Positions 1 to 9,286 of a DNA stretch of 32,500 bases are shown piece by piece; the stretch's first letter is position 1; every line of letters begins with the position of its first letter. The stretch spans positions 1-32,500 of the forward strand of contig JAHBMJ010000826.1 of the NCBI GenBank assembly GCA_018398765.1, written 5' to 3'. Origin of the DNA: Chromera velia (Eukaryota; Sar; Chromeraceae). The translations under genes and the position numbers were made by a program. The notes under the pieces are model-generated. The model had not been told where the DNA came from and did no database searches. It saw only the letters and a list, made by a program, of their open reading frames with translations.

Positions 1-1
1 A

Positions 2-139
2 GACGCGGTTTGCCCTGCATGCAGGGACAAAGCAGACAATCTACTGCACCGGCTGACTGAATGCACAGAAACAAGAGCAGATCGAGAGGTTTTGAATGCA
101 ATTATAGCCGAAATTGAAGCCAAATTAGACAGAGCCTAA
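2..139 (+). CDS. C-terminal end of a LINE-like (non-LTR) retrotransposon ORF2, partial
   Basis: An open frame runs in from the left edge and ends at TAA 137-139, giving 45 residues. It contains CPAC, then a histidine nine residues after the second cysteine, then a cysteine five residues later (C-x2-C-x8-H-x4-C). This spacing is typical of the zinc-binding motif at the extreme C-terminus of many non-LTR retrotransposon ORF2 proteins, after the reverse transcriptase domain. The stop is followed by about 490 bp of non-coding sequence and then a short-repeat tail (631-667), which fits a LINE 3' end. The reverse transcriptase would lie to the left of the window. It could also be the end of an unrelated zinc-binding protein; only the motif and the tail support the call. 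Confidence 0.5.
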   Translation, partial: DAVCPACRDKADNLLHRLTECTETRADREVLNAIIAEIEAKLDRA

Positions 140-630
140 GAAAGAGAGAGAAAGTGGTTGCTATCGATAGACTTCACCCCTCTAAAACACGCCACGCAAA
201 GCGAATTGTTGGCACGAATGAAGGTCACCCTGGCACTCAGACACTCACCCATACCGGCCCTGCGACTCTTGCGAAACATCTGTCTGCGCCCTCCATCGTA
301 AGGCCTACGATTCGATGCATGTGATGGTTACTTACCTCTCTTCCCGTCTCACCTTTGAATGTTCTTTTTCCATCTCCCACATACATCTCCCGTCCCCCCT
401 CTCCACCGGTCTTCCTGTCTGCCTCTACTGCCTGAGAGTCTCTGTTGTAGTTGTCGCACTCCTCCCACAGAAGGGAAACGGCATCAGCGATTTAGAAAGC
501 ATCTTCTAGATGCAGGGTATTTAGAGTTACGAGAGTGAAGCCCCCTCCCGTTGTATGATACAGGTCTGGCAAAGGGGTAATAAAGCATTGTCCTAGACTC
601 ATGCACTACATGATGGCCTATAGACTAATT
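140..630 (+). other. Probable 3' UTR of the LINE-like element
   Basis: No gene is seen here. The stretch lies between the ORF2 stop codon and a trinucleotide tail. An AATAAAG polyadenylation-like hexamer context occurs near 580. A short ORF at 315-509 has no recognisable features and is probably chance. Confidence 0.35.
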
Positions 631-667
631 AATAATAATAATAATAATAATGATGATGATGATGATG
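631..667 (+). repeat. (AAT)n-(GAT)n trinucleotide repeat
   Basis: About seven AAT units pass directly into about six TGA/GAT units. Short tandem tails are common at the 3' ends of non-LTR elements, so this may mark the end of the LINE-like copy that begins at the left edge. Confidence 0.85.
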
Positions 668-816
668 TATGGGGTCAAAGCCGGTGAGCTGTATAGACTC
701 TGGCCAACCTAGAGCGTCATACATAGAGTTAAACCTTCAACTTAGGCCCCACTGGGGTAAACTGAATCGATAGGAGCCTGACAGGGATGGGGCTTCACCT
801 CTAAGCAAACAGGCTT

Positions 817-1110
817 TTGCTTCATCTGGTAGTTTTCTTACAGGCTAAGTTACAACACGCTCTCTATCCCACCCTTGAGACGATCAAGGACTGCCTGCAT
901 TTCGCCCAGAAGAGGGTCCCCATGACCGATCAAAGCGCCAAAACAGCACTGGCACGCCTGAGCGGAGGGGGAAACGAGAAGGAAAGGGAAAAAACAAATA
1001 CTTCAGGGGGAACAGAAAGGACGGAGACGGACCCCTCTGTTTTTGTATCCTTTTTTTTCCCCAAGGGTAATGGGCCAGTGAGATTCCTTCTGTCACTTCG
1101 TGTCAGTTAG
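817..1110 (+). CDS. Unrecognised possible coding fragment or exon
   Basis: A 97-codon open frame; its listed first codon is TTG, not ATG. A splice-acceptor-like TTTTCTTACAG lies at about 833-843. The next 45 or so residues look like helical protein (for example LQHALYPTLETIKDCLHFAQ), then the frame becomes low-complexity, rich in Glu, Lys, Thr and Gly. No family was recognised. It may be an exon, a piece of a retroelement protein, or chance. The rest of 668-1554 shows no gene, only purine-rich stretches (about 960-1020 and 1150-1180) and a short CAGTT-rich direct repeat near 1251-1290. Confidence 0.22.
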   Translation: MLHLVVFLQAKLQHALYPTLETIKDCLHFAQKRVPMTDQSAKTALARLSGGGNEKEREKTNTSGGTERTETDPSVFVSFFFPKGNGPVRFLLSLRVS

Positions 1111-1554
1111 AGGTCTGTCAGATGACTTCTAAAGAAAATCACCCGAGGCGGAACGGGAGGAGACGGAGAGAGAAAAAGATCAAAACTCCCAATCTCTTTT
1201 GATTCCCTATCTTTTCTGCCAAAGATGTATAAGTAAAGGTTTCTCTCTCAGTTCAGTTCCTACAGTTCAGTCAGTTCAGTCAGTTCAACCGGTTTGGTCG
1301 GTTCATCCCTGAGGCACGACTTGTTTTCCAGGGGAGTGAAATTGTGAGTAGTAAGTATGATAAAGAGATTTAAAAAGGGGAGAAAAAGGGAGAAGAACGG
1401 AGACGCCGTACATAGCATGTACCCCGCTCGCAGACCCGCTTGTGAACCACACGAGCACGAGCGCCCCGCGTGCCCCCCCGTACCCGTGCAGGCTCGAGCC
1501 CATCACCTCCCACCGCCTCCCGCGCTCACACGAGGGGTGCCATCCAAGCCCCGC

Positions 1555-2577
1555 AGCCTGGGCTAGGGTATTTCACTCTGATGGAGGTGTACTAGGTTTT
1601 ATCGTAGAAAACCTTACAAAAAAACAGTTTTTAGACATTTTTTAAAATAGATTCCTAACTCAATTTTGCTAAAAAGTCATTTGAACACAGAATCACATGT
1701 AAAATCCTTGGTTCGGCAAGGTTATATTAGGTTAAGGATAAGTTTAGGGGGTGTTGCCAATGAAGGTTCGGACACAAGGTTACAGAACCTTCATTTTAAC
1801 GTTGTCATCTTTTGAAACCTGCTTGAACCTGCCAATACCAGTATTAACATCGTATAAACCAGCCTCAAACTGTTCAAAACAAACTTAAAACTGATGATTT
1901 GACTCTTCAAAACTGTTATTGAGACACCTCGTCTCAGCAAGCTAAGCAGTCATGCACATGGGAAAAACATTGTCAATTAAATTTTGATAAATTTGCGATA
2001 GAGCATTCAAGCTGGCAGACAAATGGAATTAGGGACAACAGAGAAAAGAGTGTGATGACAATAAAAGATCGAAAGCAGAAAGGTGCTGTGGCTGTTCAAG
2101 AGAGCCTTTTTCTCAGCTTTTCTCCCTCATGTCTTCTCTGCTTAGCCCTCTGCTATCTCGCTTGTAGCCACAGAAAGTCAGTTTAATGATATGATTAAGC
2201 ATAAAAGTGATGAAAAGGATGAAAACTGAAGGAGAGTTGAGTCATATGGTTTTAAAATCATGTCTGCTAGTGTTAATGAAGTGATTTGAAGCAGGTTATA
2301 CCAGGTTACATAAGGTTTAGGTAGGTTAAGTATTAGGTTATATAACGATGTTTTACTACTCTTAGAACCATAAGTGGCAACATGAAAAAAACCTTAAATA
2401 ACCATCATAAATCATGATCTTACAAGTCTTTTTTTAAGTTCATGAAGGTTCTTTTAGGTAAAGAACCACATTGAGCATACTTTTACATGTCTAGAGTGTT
2501 TTACATATTTGAAAGGGGGGGTATAAAATTAATTTTTATTATTTTTTTTTTTCTAGTGAAATACCCTAGAGCCTGGG
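1555..2577. mobile_element. Non-autonomous hAT-like DNA transposon (MITE), complete, with 8-bp target duplication
   Basis: Terminal inverted repeats CTAGGGTATTTCACT (1563-1577) and its exact reverse complement (2555-2569) enclose 1,007 bp. They are flanked on both sides by the identical 8-mer AGCCTGGG (1555-1562 and 2570-2577), a clean target-site duplication. Eight-base duplications with short terminal repeats are the hallmark of the hAT superfamily; P and Merlin elements can also make 8 bp. The interior is clearly more AT-rich than the flanks and has no meaningful ORF. Seven direct AGGTTA motifs cluster toward the ends (1719, 1729, 1777, 2293, 2303, 2323, 2335), as expected for subterminal transposase-binding repeats. 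An 11-bp perfect dyad (AATGAAGGTTC, 1759-1769 with 1785-1795) lies inside. The intact target duplication suggests a fairly recent insertion. A transposase supplied in trans is inferred. Confidence 0.85.
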
Positions 2578-2664
2578 CCTTATGGGGTCATCCATCTCAC
2601 GTTTCCCCCCCATATGCTTTTCGCTCACCCCCCGATTGATTCCGTTCGACCCTTGTTTGTTCCT

Positions 2665-2685
2665 CAATCAATCAATCAATCAATC
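2665..2685 (+). repeat. (CAAT)n tetranucleotide repeat
   Basis: Five tandem CAAT units lie just outside the right end of the hAT-like element. No function is implied. Confidence 0.85.
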
Positions 2686-2786
2686 GGATGAAACACACTC
2701 GGACAGACATAACGAAATATTCCCCTCAAAAACAAGTACGGTCGTCAAAAATGAACAACGACAGGGAAAGAGTGAGAGGAAGTGAG

Positions 2787-2790
2787 GGAA

Positions 2791-2822
<32 letters not shown>

Positions 2823-2825
2823 AAA

Positions 2826-2862
<37 letters not shown>

Positions 2863-2874
2863 AAAAAAAAAAAA

Positions 2875-2905
<31 letters not shown>

Positions 2906-2922
2906 GAAGAAAAGAGAAAGAA
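2787..2922 (+). repeat. (GAAA)n purine microsatellite
   Basis: About 135 bp of near-pure GAAA repeats is broken by an A-run near 2864-2876. The plus strand is all purine and has mirror symmetry, so it could form triplex (H-) DNA. The Lys/Glu/Arg-rich and Phe/Leu/Ser-rich ORFs in this interval on both strands are artefacts of the repeat. Confidence 0.9.
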
Positions 2923-3016
2923 GGACCGACTGAGGGAACACACACAGTTACTTACGAAGGCAATCGGAGATCAGGCTTGTGCCCTCATAAATGGACTTTT
3001 GCCCTCAAGTCGGACT

Positions 3017-3578
3017 TTGACATATATTACGGTATATTATTAAAATGGACTAGTTAGATATAAAATAAATGTTGATATATAAACCATCATTCAACTAGCA
3101 ATTAAGCTAGCAATTTAAGTAGAAAATTTTACATCATACTGTAATGTAATTATAACGTACATTAAGTTTATGCTTAAGGTTAATATTTTGGTTCAATCTA
3201 GGCAGAGTAGCCAGGACTTGAATAAGTATCTCTAAAAAGTATATCAATTTCTTAAACAAGCCTCTTTCGCTTTCAAAACACCTTGTCCGACACTTCAATA
3301 CGTCTTTCATGAACCAATCACCTCTTTCCCCGCTTCTTGCAGCCAAGCTGCCAGTCACAGAAGAAGCCTCTTTCTGACAGCGCGCTATTCCTGGAATGTC
3401 CCATAGAAAGAGAAAAAGAAAATTTAAAAGAGAGTGAGAGGAGAAAAAGAGGAAACAGGCGTCAAACAGCCGATATGACCGCATCGCGCGGTTATACCAA
3501 GTGATAACTTTTACCGCGCATGAAGGCCCTTTTCATCATTTTTTGCCTGAATGAAGACCCACTCATAAAGACAGATTG
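3017..3578. other. AT-rich stretch without a recognised gene
   Basis: It lies just inside the left inverted repeat. The minus-strand ORF at 3134-3484 (116 codons) has no recognisable domain or splice context and is not called. Confidence 0.4.
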
Positions 3579-3607
3579 CGCACACACGTGCACACACACA
3601 TACACAC

Positions 3608-3667
<60 letters not shown>

Positions 3668-3767
3668 TGCCCCATACATATGTACGTACGCGCACAGACA
3701 CACAGAACATGCACTCATTTGCTCTCTCTCTCCTTTTGTCTCTGTCTCCCTTTCTCTCTCACACACA

Positions 3768-3837
<70 letters not shown>

Positions 3838-3838
3838 T
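3579..3838 (+). repeat. Compound (CA)n/(TA)n/(GA)n microsatellites
   Basis: Two blocks occur: about 3579-3667 (CA, then TA, then CA, then GA) and about 3760-3838 (CA then GA). Read on the minus strand both are (TC)n followed by (TG)n. That is the same order seen on the plus strand at 9062, 18535 and 20648. Confidence 0.9.
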
Positions 3839-3959
3839 CGGGGCGAGCTGAAGACAGGGTCAAGGCGGTCATCGGAGGGAAGACCAATAATTGTTGCAGG
3901 GCAGAACGAAGTAAAGAAGGAAGACAGAAAATAAGGAACCAATAAACGAAAGAAAACAT

Positions 3960-4705
3960 GAAGCAAAGAAAGGAAGGAAGGAAGGAAGGAAGGAAGGAAG
4001 GAAAAACGAAAGTCAAGGAAGGAAGGAAGGAAAGAAAGAAGGATGAATGTATGAATGAATGAAAAGACGAAACAAAGGAGGGCAAAGAAGAAAAAAAGAA
4101 TAAAGGAAGCAAACAAGGCAGGAGGATACAAAGACCCATTAATTAATTGGTTGCTTGATTGATTCAATGAGAAAAGGAAACGATTGAGGGAGCAGAGAAG
4201 GACGGAAGGAGGAGAAAAGAATGAATAAATAAATGAATGAATGACTAACTGACTGACTGACTGATTGACTGACTGAATGCACGCATGCATGCATAAATGA
4301 ATGAAATTTCAATGAAGAAAGGAAGAAACGAAGCAAGTGAGCAAAGTCCCTTGAAAGAATAAATGAAAGAATAAATACAGGAAAGATGGAAGGGGAAAAA
4401 AAAGAAGTGGCCGGGCCGCAGGAACAAAAACATAGATGAACAAACGATTGAAGGACGAGAAACAAGAAGGAAGAAAGGTAAAGGATGAAAGCAGCCAGAC
4501 AGGCAGGCAGGCAGGCAGGAAGGAAAGGACAGAAAGAAGGAAGAAACGAAGAAAAGCGGGACAAGCGAACAAACATGAAGGAAGGAAAGAAGGAAGGAAG
4601 GTTGCAATGGAAGAGAGGGAAGGAAAGGGAGACGAACGAAATCATTTGTATGAAAAAAAGATAGGAAGGAAGAAAGAAAGAGGAAGAGAAGGGAAGAAAG
4701 CAAGA
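3960..4705 (+). repeat. Purine-rich mosaic of short tetranucleotide repeats
   Basis: About 745 bp in which the plus strand is strongly A+G rich. It is built of GGAA/GAAA (3966-4050), GAAT/AATG (4052-4075, 4220-4245), GACT (about 4243-4275), GGCA (4500-4520) and more GGAA/GAAA (4570-4700). The long minus-strand ORFs here (up to 250 codons, rich in Phe, Leu, Ser and Pro) are by-products of a stop-poor pyrimidine strand and are not called as genes. Confidence 0.8.
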
Positions 4706-5267
4706 TAGGGGTGTAAGGGGTGGGATGCCTGACCTTCTGAAAAGCCTCGATCGGCTTGAACGGCGCTTGCATCTATTCCAAGGAGGCTCAGAAGGATCCA
4801 GTGGGATCTTGGAAAAGAAAAAAAACACCTGCAGGTCGCGCACCAGAGGAGAATTTAAACGGAAAGATAGAGATGGATGGAGAGAGAACAACAGGTCTGT
4901 TCACCCCCGAGGGCTCCCACGACACTTACCTCAGCCTTTTTACGCCTTGCCGGGGGCGAACCTGCAAGCAAAAGAACAGAAGACAATACATCATACGCTG
5001 AAAAACACCACCGAGTAGCGCAGGTGACAGCAGTCAATACACAGGGGTCCGATCATCCTTCGAATTATTGCTCGTCAGAGGCCGATCTGGGCAATACGCT
5101 CTAGAGCTGTCGGAACTCCCTGCATCCAAACCCATCTAAATGATATTAGAACACATAAATGAACAAAACAAAACCATCCAGGACCACTTTTTCCTGACTC
5201 ATCTGCGGATTATTGCCGAGATGAGCGCAACATGGGCAATATTTCAATGGTCCTCCCTCCAATCGAG
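4706..5267. other. No gene recognised
   Basis: Mixed-composition DNA with short ORFs on both strands and no recognisable domain. A 16-bp block at 5079-5094 is the reverse complement of sequence at about 5434-5449, linking it to the foldback just downstream. Confidence 0.35.
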
Positions 5268-5588
5268 TACTGCCTGTAGAGTTGCGGAAACCAAAGGTGG
5301 GCTCACAGGCTCTCAGACTTCGTCTTCCGACACTACTGGAAGCTGTCTGGCAGAGGCTTGAAAGCCTGTATACTATTTCCGCAAATCTGAAAATTATTGC
5401 CCAGATCAGCCTCTCACGGCCCGGGGCAGTATTGCCCAGATCGGCCTGTCATGGGCAATAATTTTCAAATTTGCGGAAACAACACACGGGCTTTCAGGCT
5501 TCCGCCTGAACTGTCCCAGTGGTGTATGAAGACGAAATCTGAGAGCCTGCAAGCCCACCTTTGGTTTCCGCAACTCTGTGGCAGCAGT
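5268..5588. repeat. Foldback (inverted repeat) element, about 137-bp arms
   Basis: The left arm (5268-5403) pairs with the right arm (5452-5588) at roughly 80% identity by eye, with a 26-bp perfect block (5278-5303 against 5552-5577) and a long near-perfect block next to the loop. The roughly 48-bp loop carries part of a direct repeat, ATTGCCCAGATC, at 5396 and 5431. Foldback elements of this type are usually non-autonomous transposable elements or inverted duplications. A transcript across it would form a long hairpin RNA. No target duplication was identified. Confidence 0.8.
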
Positions 5589-5873
5589 TTACTAATACTT
5601 TGTGCACAGAGACGGCCGGAGACGGCTAGCTCACACAACTGTATACCAGAGAGGACTCATGCACACAGGGGCTCATCGTGGGTCCGCGCGGAAGGCGCCG
5701 CCACCGTCGCCATGCTGGGGTGGCGGCACTCGACGCACGCAGCCGACTTTGCCTCTGTCCGAGTCTGTCGGCCAACAATCGGGTCTGAAGTCTCTTGAAG
5801 GTCCACAGGGTCAAAACTGCGGAGTCCTGAACCTCTGAGCAAACGGACTTTTCCCACAGAAATGTTGCCACAA
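5589..5873. other. No gene recognised
   Basis: Short ORFs on both strands overlap each other with no domain signal. A stretch near 5831-5853 resembles 797-818 (ACCTCT, A/G, AGCAAAC core), a hint of a dispersed repeat. Confidence 0.3.
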
Positions 5874-5930
5874 AAAACGCTCTGTCAGATGTCTTCTGAT
5901 GGTTTTAGAAGATATGTGACAGAGCGTTTT
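5874..5930. repeat. 24-bp stem hairpin
   Basis: Arms 5874-5897 and 5907-5930 are reverse complements with two mismatches around a 9-base loop. The stem includes CGCTCTGTCA. It could be a short foldback element or an RNA hairpin. It lies just before the exon-like pieces that start near 5955. Confidence 0.75.
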
Positions 5931-5954
5931 CTCAGTTTTGACTTTTTTTTTTGG

Positions 5955-6398
5955 AGTGCACTTTCGGGGCTCTGGAGGAGACGGCTGTTGCTGGGTCCCC
6001 TCGGATCGGCATGAAGTGGAGCTTGCAGGTGAGTCCAGTGGACACCAGCCGTCTTGATCTTATTTCCAACGTCTTCCTGCTTGCTGCTGCTCCTCCTGTT
6101 CAAGCGGGGAAGGGCTGCTGGCCTTATCTAGGTGTTAAAGCACTGCTGCCCTCATCGCTCTCCTTACTCTTTCCTTGCAGGTCACAGTTTGGGAGCCCCC
6201 GGGTCAACCCCAGGTCAGCCTGTCCAGACCCGCTGCTTCTCAAGCTCTTGGTCTTTTCCTTGGGACCTTGTGCGTACAGAATAAGCTAGACAGAAATGCT
6301 TCCTTGACTGCACAAAGCGTGAACGCCTGTCCCTCCGTGTTTGCAGGTGCTGGACCGGGTGGACAGAGCTAGGGACGGAGAATTGGGGACACCTGCCG
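5955..6398 (+). pseudogene. Three consecutive exon-like pieces of an unidentified gene or captured gene fragment
   Basis: Three blocks have matching splice signals and phases: about 5956-6028 (after a T-run and AG; ends CAG then GTGAGT), 6181-6213 (after CCTTGCAG; ends CAG then GTCAGC) and 6347-6398 (after TTTGCAG; ends before GTCAGT). Joined in phase 0 they read through about 59 residues without a stop. The second and third blocks contain VTVWEPPGQPQ and VLDRVDRARDGELG, loosely like the first strands of a C2 domain. No fourth exon in the right phase was found; the acceptor at 7078 runs into a stop. The pieces lie inside the 2973-7361 inverted-repeat segment, so they could be a gene fragment carried by a transposon. 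Low certainty. Confidence 0.3.
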
Positions 6399-7317
6399 GT
6401 CAGTTAAGGAAACACGGCTCGCTCTCTCGCTTTGCATGATGATTTGCTTAGCATCCAGCTTCTTTGTTCTGCTAGGAGCTTGACAGAAACCTACAAGGGA
6501 GGTCACTAAGAGAGGGTCGATGGAGAGTCTGCTGGAGCCTCCATTTTTTGACCACCTCTTCTGAAGCTTTGCACAGCTCTCAGTCGTGCCAGACATTTTT
6601 CACCTCAGACCAATCGCTCAGCTTTCATGTATTTGAATATCTTCCACTTGCTCCGTGTATGTCAGTCTTTGAAAGCGGTCCATACTATCCCGACGCAAGT
6701 GCTTCTTACTCGTTCATCCTTTCTCATTTGTGGCACTCCGTACTGGTCTTCCTCTGAATATCTAGATCTACCCACGGACTTGTCTTTCTTTTTCACAGCT
6801 TCTCATTGACACACACAGAAGGATTTGTAAGCTTTTACGCCGTGTAGTGTGAGTTTTGTGTAAATAAGATTATGTTGTCTTTGTGCTCTGTTCTTCGGAA
6901 TCCTCTCCGACCCCTGCTGACTGCCTCCTGTCCGGTCTGACCAGCCTAGCTATGAAGCCCTCCTTCCTGCACTGTTTCCCTTACAGAAAAATCAATTCTT
7001 TGTACTTGATTGGCGGTGCTAAACGTTGCTTTTGAGCGTATTTATTAGTGTTGTTTCTGTATATTTCTTTTCAGGTAACATTCACTAACTTCTACGTGCC
7101 GCGGTGATCATAATTTTTCCCACCATGCACCTTAGCTAATCAACCAGCCTTTTGAGCATATTTGAGCAGATTTGCACAGAAGTAACAATTATAGATGATA
7201 TAAAAGTCTCTATATTACTTTGGGTAATCTAGTTTTACTTTATCATATTTTTTGTTAGTATTTCTTTGCTATCAAACCATAATGTCTAGAATAATTTTTA
7301 GGGTATCACAATATTGC
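6399..7317. other. No gene recognised; AT-rich toward the right
   Basis: Only short ORFs without domains are present. Composition shifts to AT-rich from about 7000 up to the right inverted repeat at 7318, mirroring the AT-rich stretch inside the left one. Confidence 0.35.
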
Positions 7318-7361
7318 AGTCTGACTTGAGGGCAAAAGTCCATTTATGAGGGCACAGGCCT

Positions 7362-8057
7362 ATGTATGTGTTGGGAAACTGGAGCTCTTTGTGCTAGGAT
7401 TTTTTGTGAGTTTGGCTGTAAACGTCTCTTTGTGTTACGCTGGGCAAGCGGTTGCGTTCTGTCAGAGAGATGCCCACTCCTCTTTTTCTTTCTTGCCCTC
7501 ATTCTATTCACACTGTCTATCTGGATGCAGGCTTTAAAGCTTCCTTGTGTATGCGTTGGGAAGCTGAAGCTCAGTTGGCTGCCTCTTTTGTTTCTTTGGT
7601 CAGTCGCTCTAGGGGCTTGGAGGGGTGAGGTGCAGGGTAAGGTTGCACGGCAGTGCCACCGGGAGACATGTGATGGCTTGGGGCGAGGTGTGAGAGAGGC
7701 ATGTACGGAAAGCAATAGAGAGAAAGGACGGCCGGGCGCCAGAAGGGATAGAGAAGGAGCTCCACGTACTGCTGGGGGATCGACGGATAGAGAGGACAGT
7801 CTGGGTTCGTGTCGGGCCGGGGCTGGCCATCACTATGGCTGGACTAGGACAAGTTGGGCCGGGGTCCGGCCCAGGGTCCGGACCGGGCGTCACAAAGCGG
7901 TTGTCAGACCCAGAAAGGCTGCAGAGGGAGTAGCAGGAAGTTATGTGGGCAAGAGAGACAGACCTCCATGCTTGTGAAAGGGTGTTGGTCCCGGGGGGGA
8001 GGGGCGTATGCACTTAGAGGGGGTCCGGGTAGGGCCGGCCGGGACGGGTCGTACCGA
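7362..8057. other. No gene recognised; imperfect direct repeat
   Basis: An open plus-strand frame of 203 codons (7366-7977) and overlapping minus-strand frames show no domain, and I do not call them. A roughly 25-bp direct repeat around GTTGGGAAACTGGAGCTC recurs in diverged form about 185 bp later (7369-7386, 7554-7571). A short Gly/Pro/Ser-rich repeat is encoded near 7854-7890. Confidence 0.3.
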
Positions 8058-8700
8058 GTAGGGGGCGGGCCCCGGGCCAAAGGCATCATACACATGGAGA
8101 AGAGGCCCAGAACGACGCAACGGACGCTGGCTAGAGCGAACGGGGATGTATGAGGCCCTAAAAAGTGGACTGCCTTGCGTCCTAGAGGGTACCAGTGGCG
8201 GCTGTACCGCTCCTTCTGCCTCATCTCTTCTTTTTTTTTGCATCAACCGTACCACAAGGCCCCCTCTGACCCTGTCCCCCCTTAAGGTACATTTCAGGGC
8301 TGAAGTGTACCTTAAGGGGGGGGTCCAAAAATTTTTTTTTTTCGTGGTACAAAAAAAAAAGTTGCTGGAATCGCTTAATGGTACCAAAATAAGCGTTCGT
8401 CTGCTCTGTACCACGAAAAAAAATTTTTAGACCCCCTCCTTAAGGTACACTTTAGCTCTGAAATGTACCTTAAGGGGGGACGGGGTCAGAGGGGGCCTTG
8501 TGGTATGGTTGATGCAAAAAAAAAGAAGAGATAAGGCAGAAGGAGCGGTACAGCCGCCACCGGTACCCTTTAGGACGTAAGGCAGTCCATTTTATAGGGC
8601 TTTTTACCTCCCCGTTCGCTCTAGCCAGCGTCCATTGCGTCGTTCCGGGCCTCTTCTCCATGTGTATGACGCCCTCAGCCCGGGACCGCCCCCTACCCGG
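8058..8700. repeat. Large foldback element with about 290-bp arms
   Basis: The left arm (about 8058-8352) and right arm (about 8417-8700) are reverse complements at high identity by eye, with small indels, around a loop of about 64 bp. Near the loop each arm holds its own smaller dyad, CCTTAAGGTACA...TGTACCTTAAGG (about 8281-8318 and 8442-8477). ORFs across the arms on both strands mirror each other, so they are not genes. Transcription through it would give a hairpin RNA of nearly 300 bp, a potential small-RNA source. Flanking target duplications were not evident. Confidence 0.88.
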
Positions 8701-8872
8701 CCCGGCGTATCCATGATGCCAGGCTGAGCTTTTGCCCCCATTATGCGGCAGTGAAAGAGAACAAACGGTTCGTTTAGGTGTTTGTCTTTGAGATACATGA
8801 ATCCGTTTTTTATGTTTTCTCTCTTTCTCCTTTCATTTATACGGATTTGTGCCTTTTTTGCAGGTTGGAGCG

Positions 8873-8938
8873 ACCATCCAGGTCTGTCCCCATGCATACC
8901 CGGTCCGTCCTCTAAGCCACGACTTTCAGGTCAGTACA
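8873..8938 (+). other. Isolated exon-like block
   Basis: A 66-bp block preceded by a T-rich tract and TTTTTTGCAG, and followed by CAG then GTCAGTAC, a good donor. It is open in phase 0 (22 residues). No partner exon was found, and no family is recognisable. It may be a gene remnant or chance. Confidence 0.2.
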
Positions 8939-9061
8939 TTGTTCTTCCCGTATAGGTTTTGTTTTCCTGCAAGTTTGTTCTCATCTTTCATGACTTTACA
9001 TATCTACTCTAATTGTCTGTTTCTTTCCTTGTTCCTCCATCTACATACATGTGTGCGTATG

Positions 9062-9067
9062 TGTGTG

Positions 9068-9100
<33 letters not shown>

Positions 9101-9128
9101 ATGTGTGTGTGTGTGTATATCTATGTGA
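9062..9128 (+). repeat. (CT)n-(GT)n compound microsatellite
   Basis: A CT run followed by GT and GTAT repeats. It has the same CT-then-GT order as the intron repeats of the receptor gene at 18535 and 20648. Confidence 0.9.
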
Positions 9129-9286
9129 AGAGACAAATTCATAGATACCAGTGCCTAGATTGTTTTAAAACCTTTTTATTTCGCATTTCTCTCTCCTTTC
9201 TGCCTGTTTCTGGTGTTCTCTATTGACTCTCTTTCATATGTATGTCTTTCAGCGTGCGTGCAGAAACCTCTCTCTCTCTCTCAGAA

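Larger units (their letters stand above)
2973..7361. mobile_element. Segment bounded by a 44-bp inverted repeat pair; candidate DNA transposon
   Basis: Positions 2973-3016 and the reverse complement of 7318-7361 match over 44 bp with only two mismatches. Each end holds two copies of TGCCCTCA, about 20 bp apart (around 2980 and 3000 on the left). The ends sit 4.3 kb apart, and the sequence just inside each becomes AT-rich, as at transposon ends. No clear target-site duplication was found and no transposase was recognised inside. Either it is a non-autonomous or gutted element with later insertions, or two copies of a short repeat landed in opposite orientation. Confidence 0.45.

Noticed and set aside
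4770-4850. Possible minus-strand exon ending AAG then GTCAGG
   Set aside because: The acceptor would be AAG after a T-run, there is no partner exon, and the encoded peptide is not recognisable.
3715-4891. Long minus-strand ORFs of 126-250 codons, rich in Phe, Leu, Ser and Pro, some resembling membrane proteins
   Set aside because: They are the pyrimidine strand of short tandem repeats, which lacks stop codons by composition; hydrophobicity comes from TTC/CTT codons.
7079-7106. Possible fourth exon after TTTTCAG at 7078
   Set aside because: The phase left by the third exon-like block reads into a stop within five codons.
7366-7977. 203-codon plus-strand ORF with a hydrophobic start
   Set aside because: No family recognised; several overlapping frames are equally open in this GC-rich stretch, and it runs into the foldback flank.
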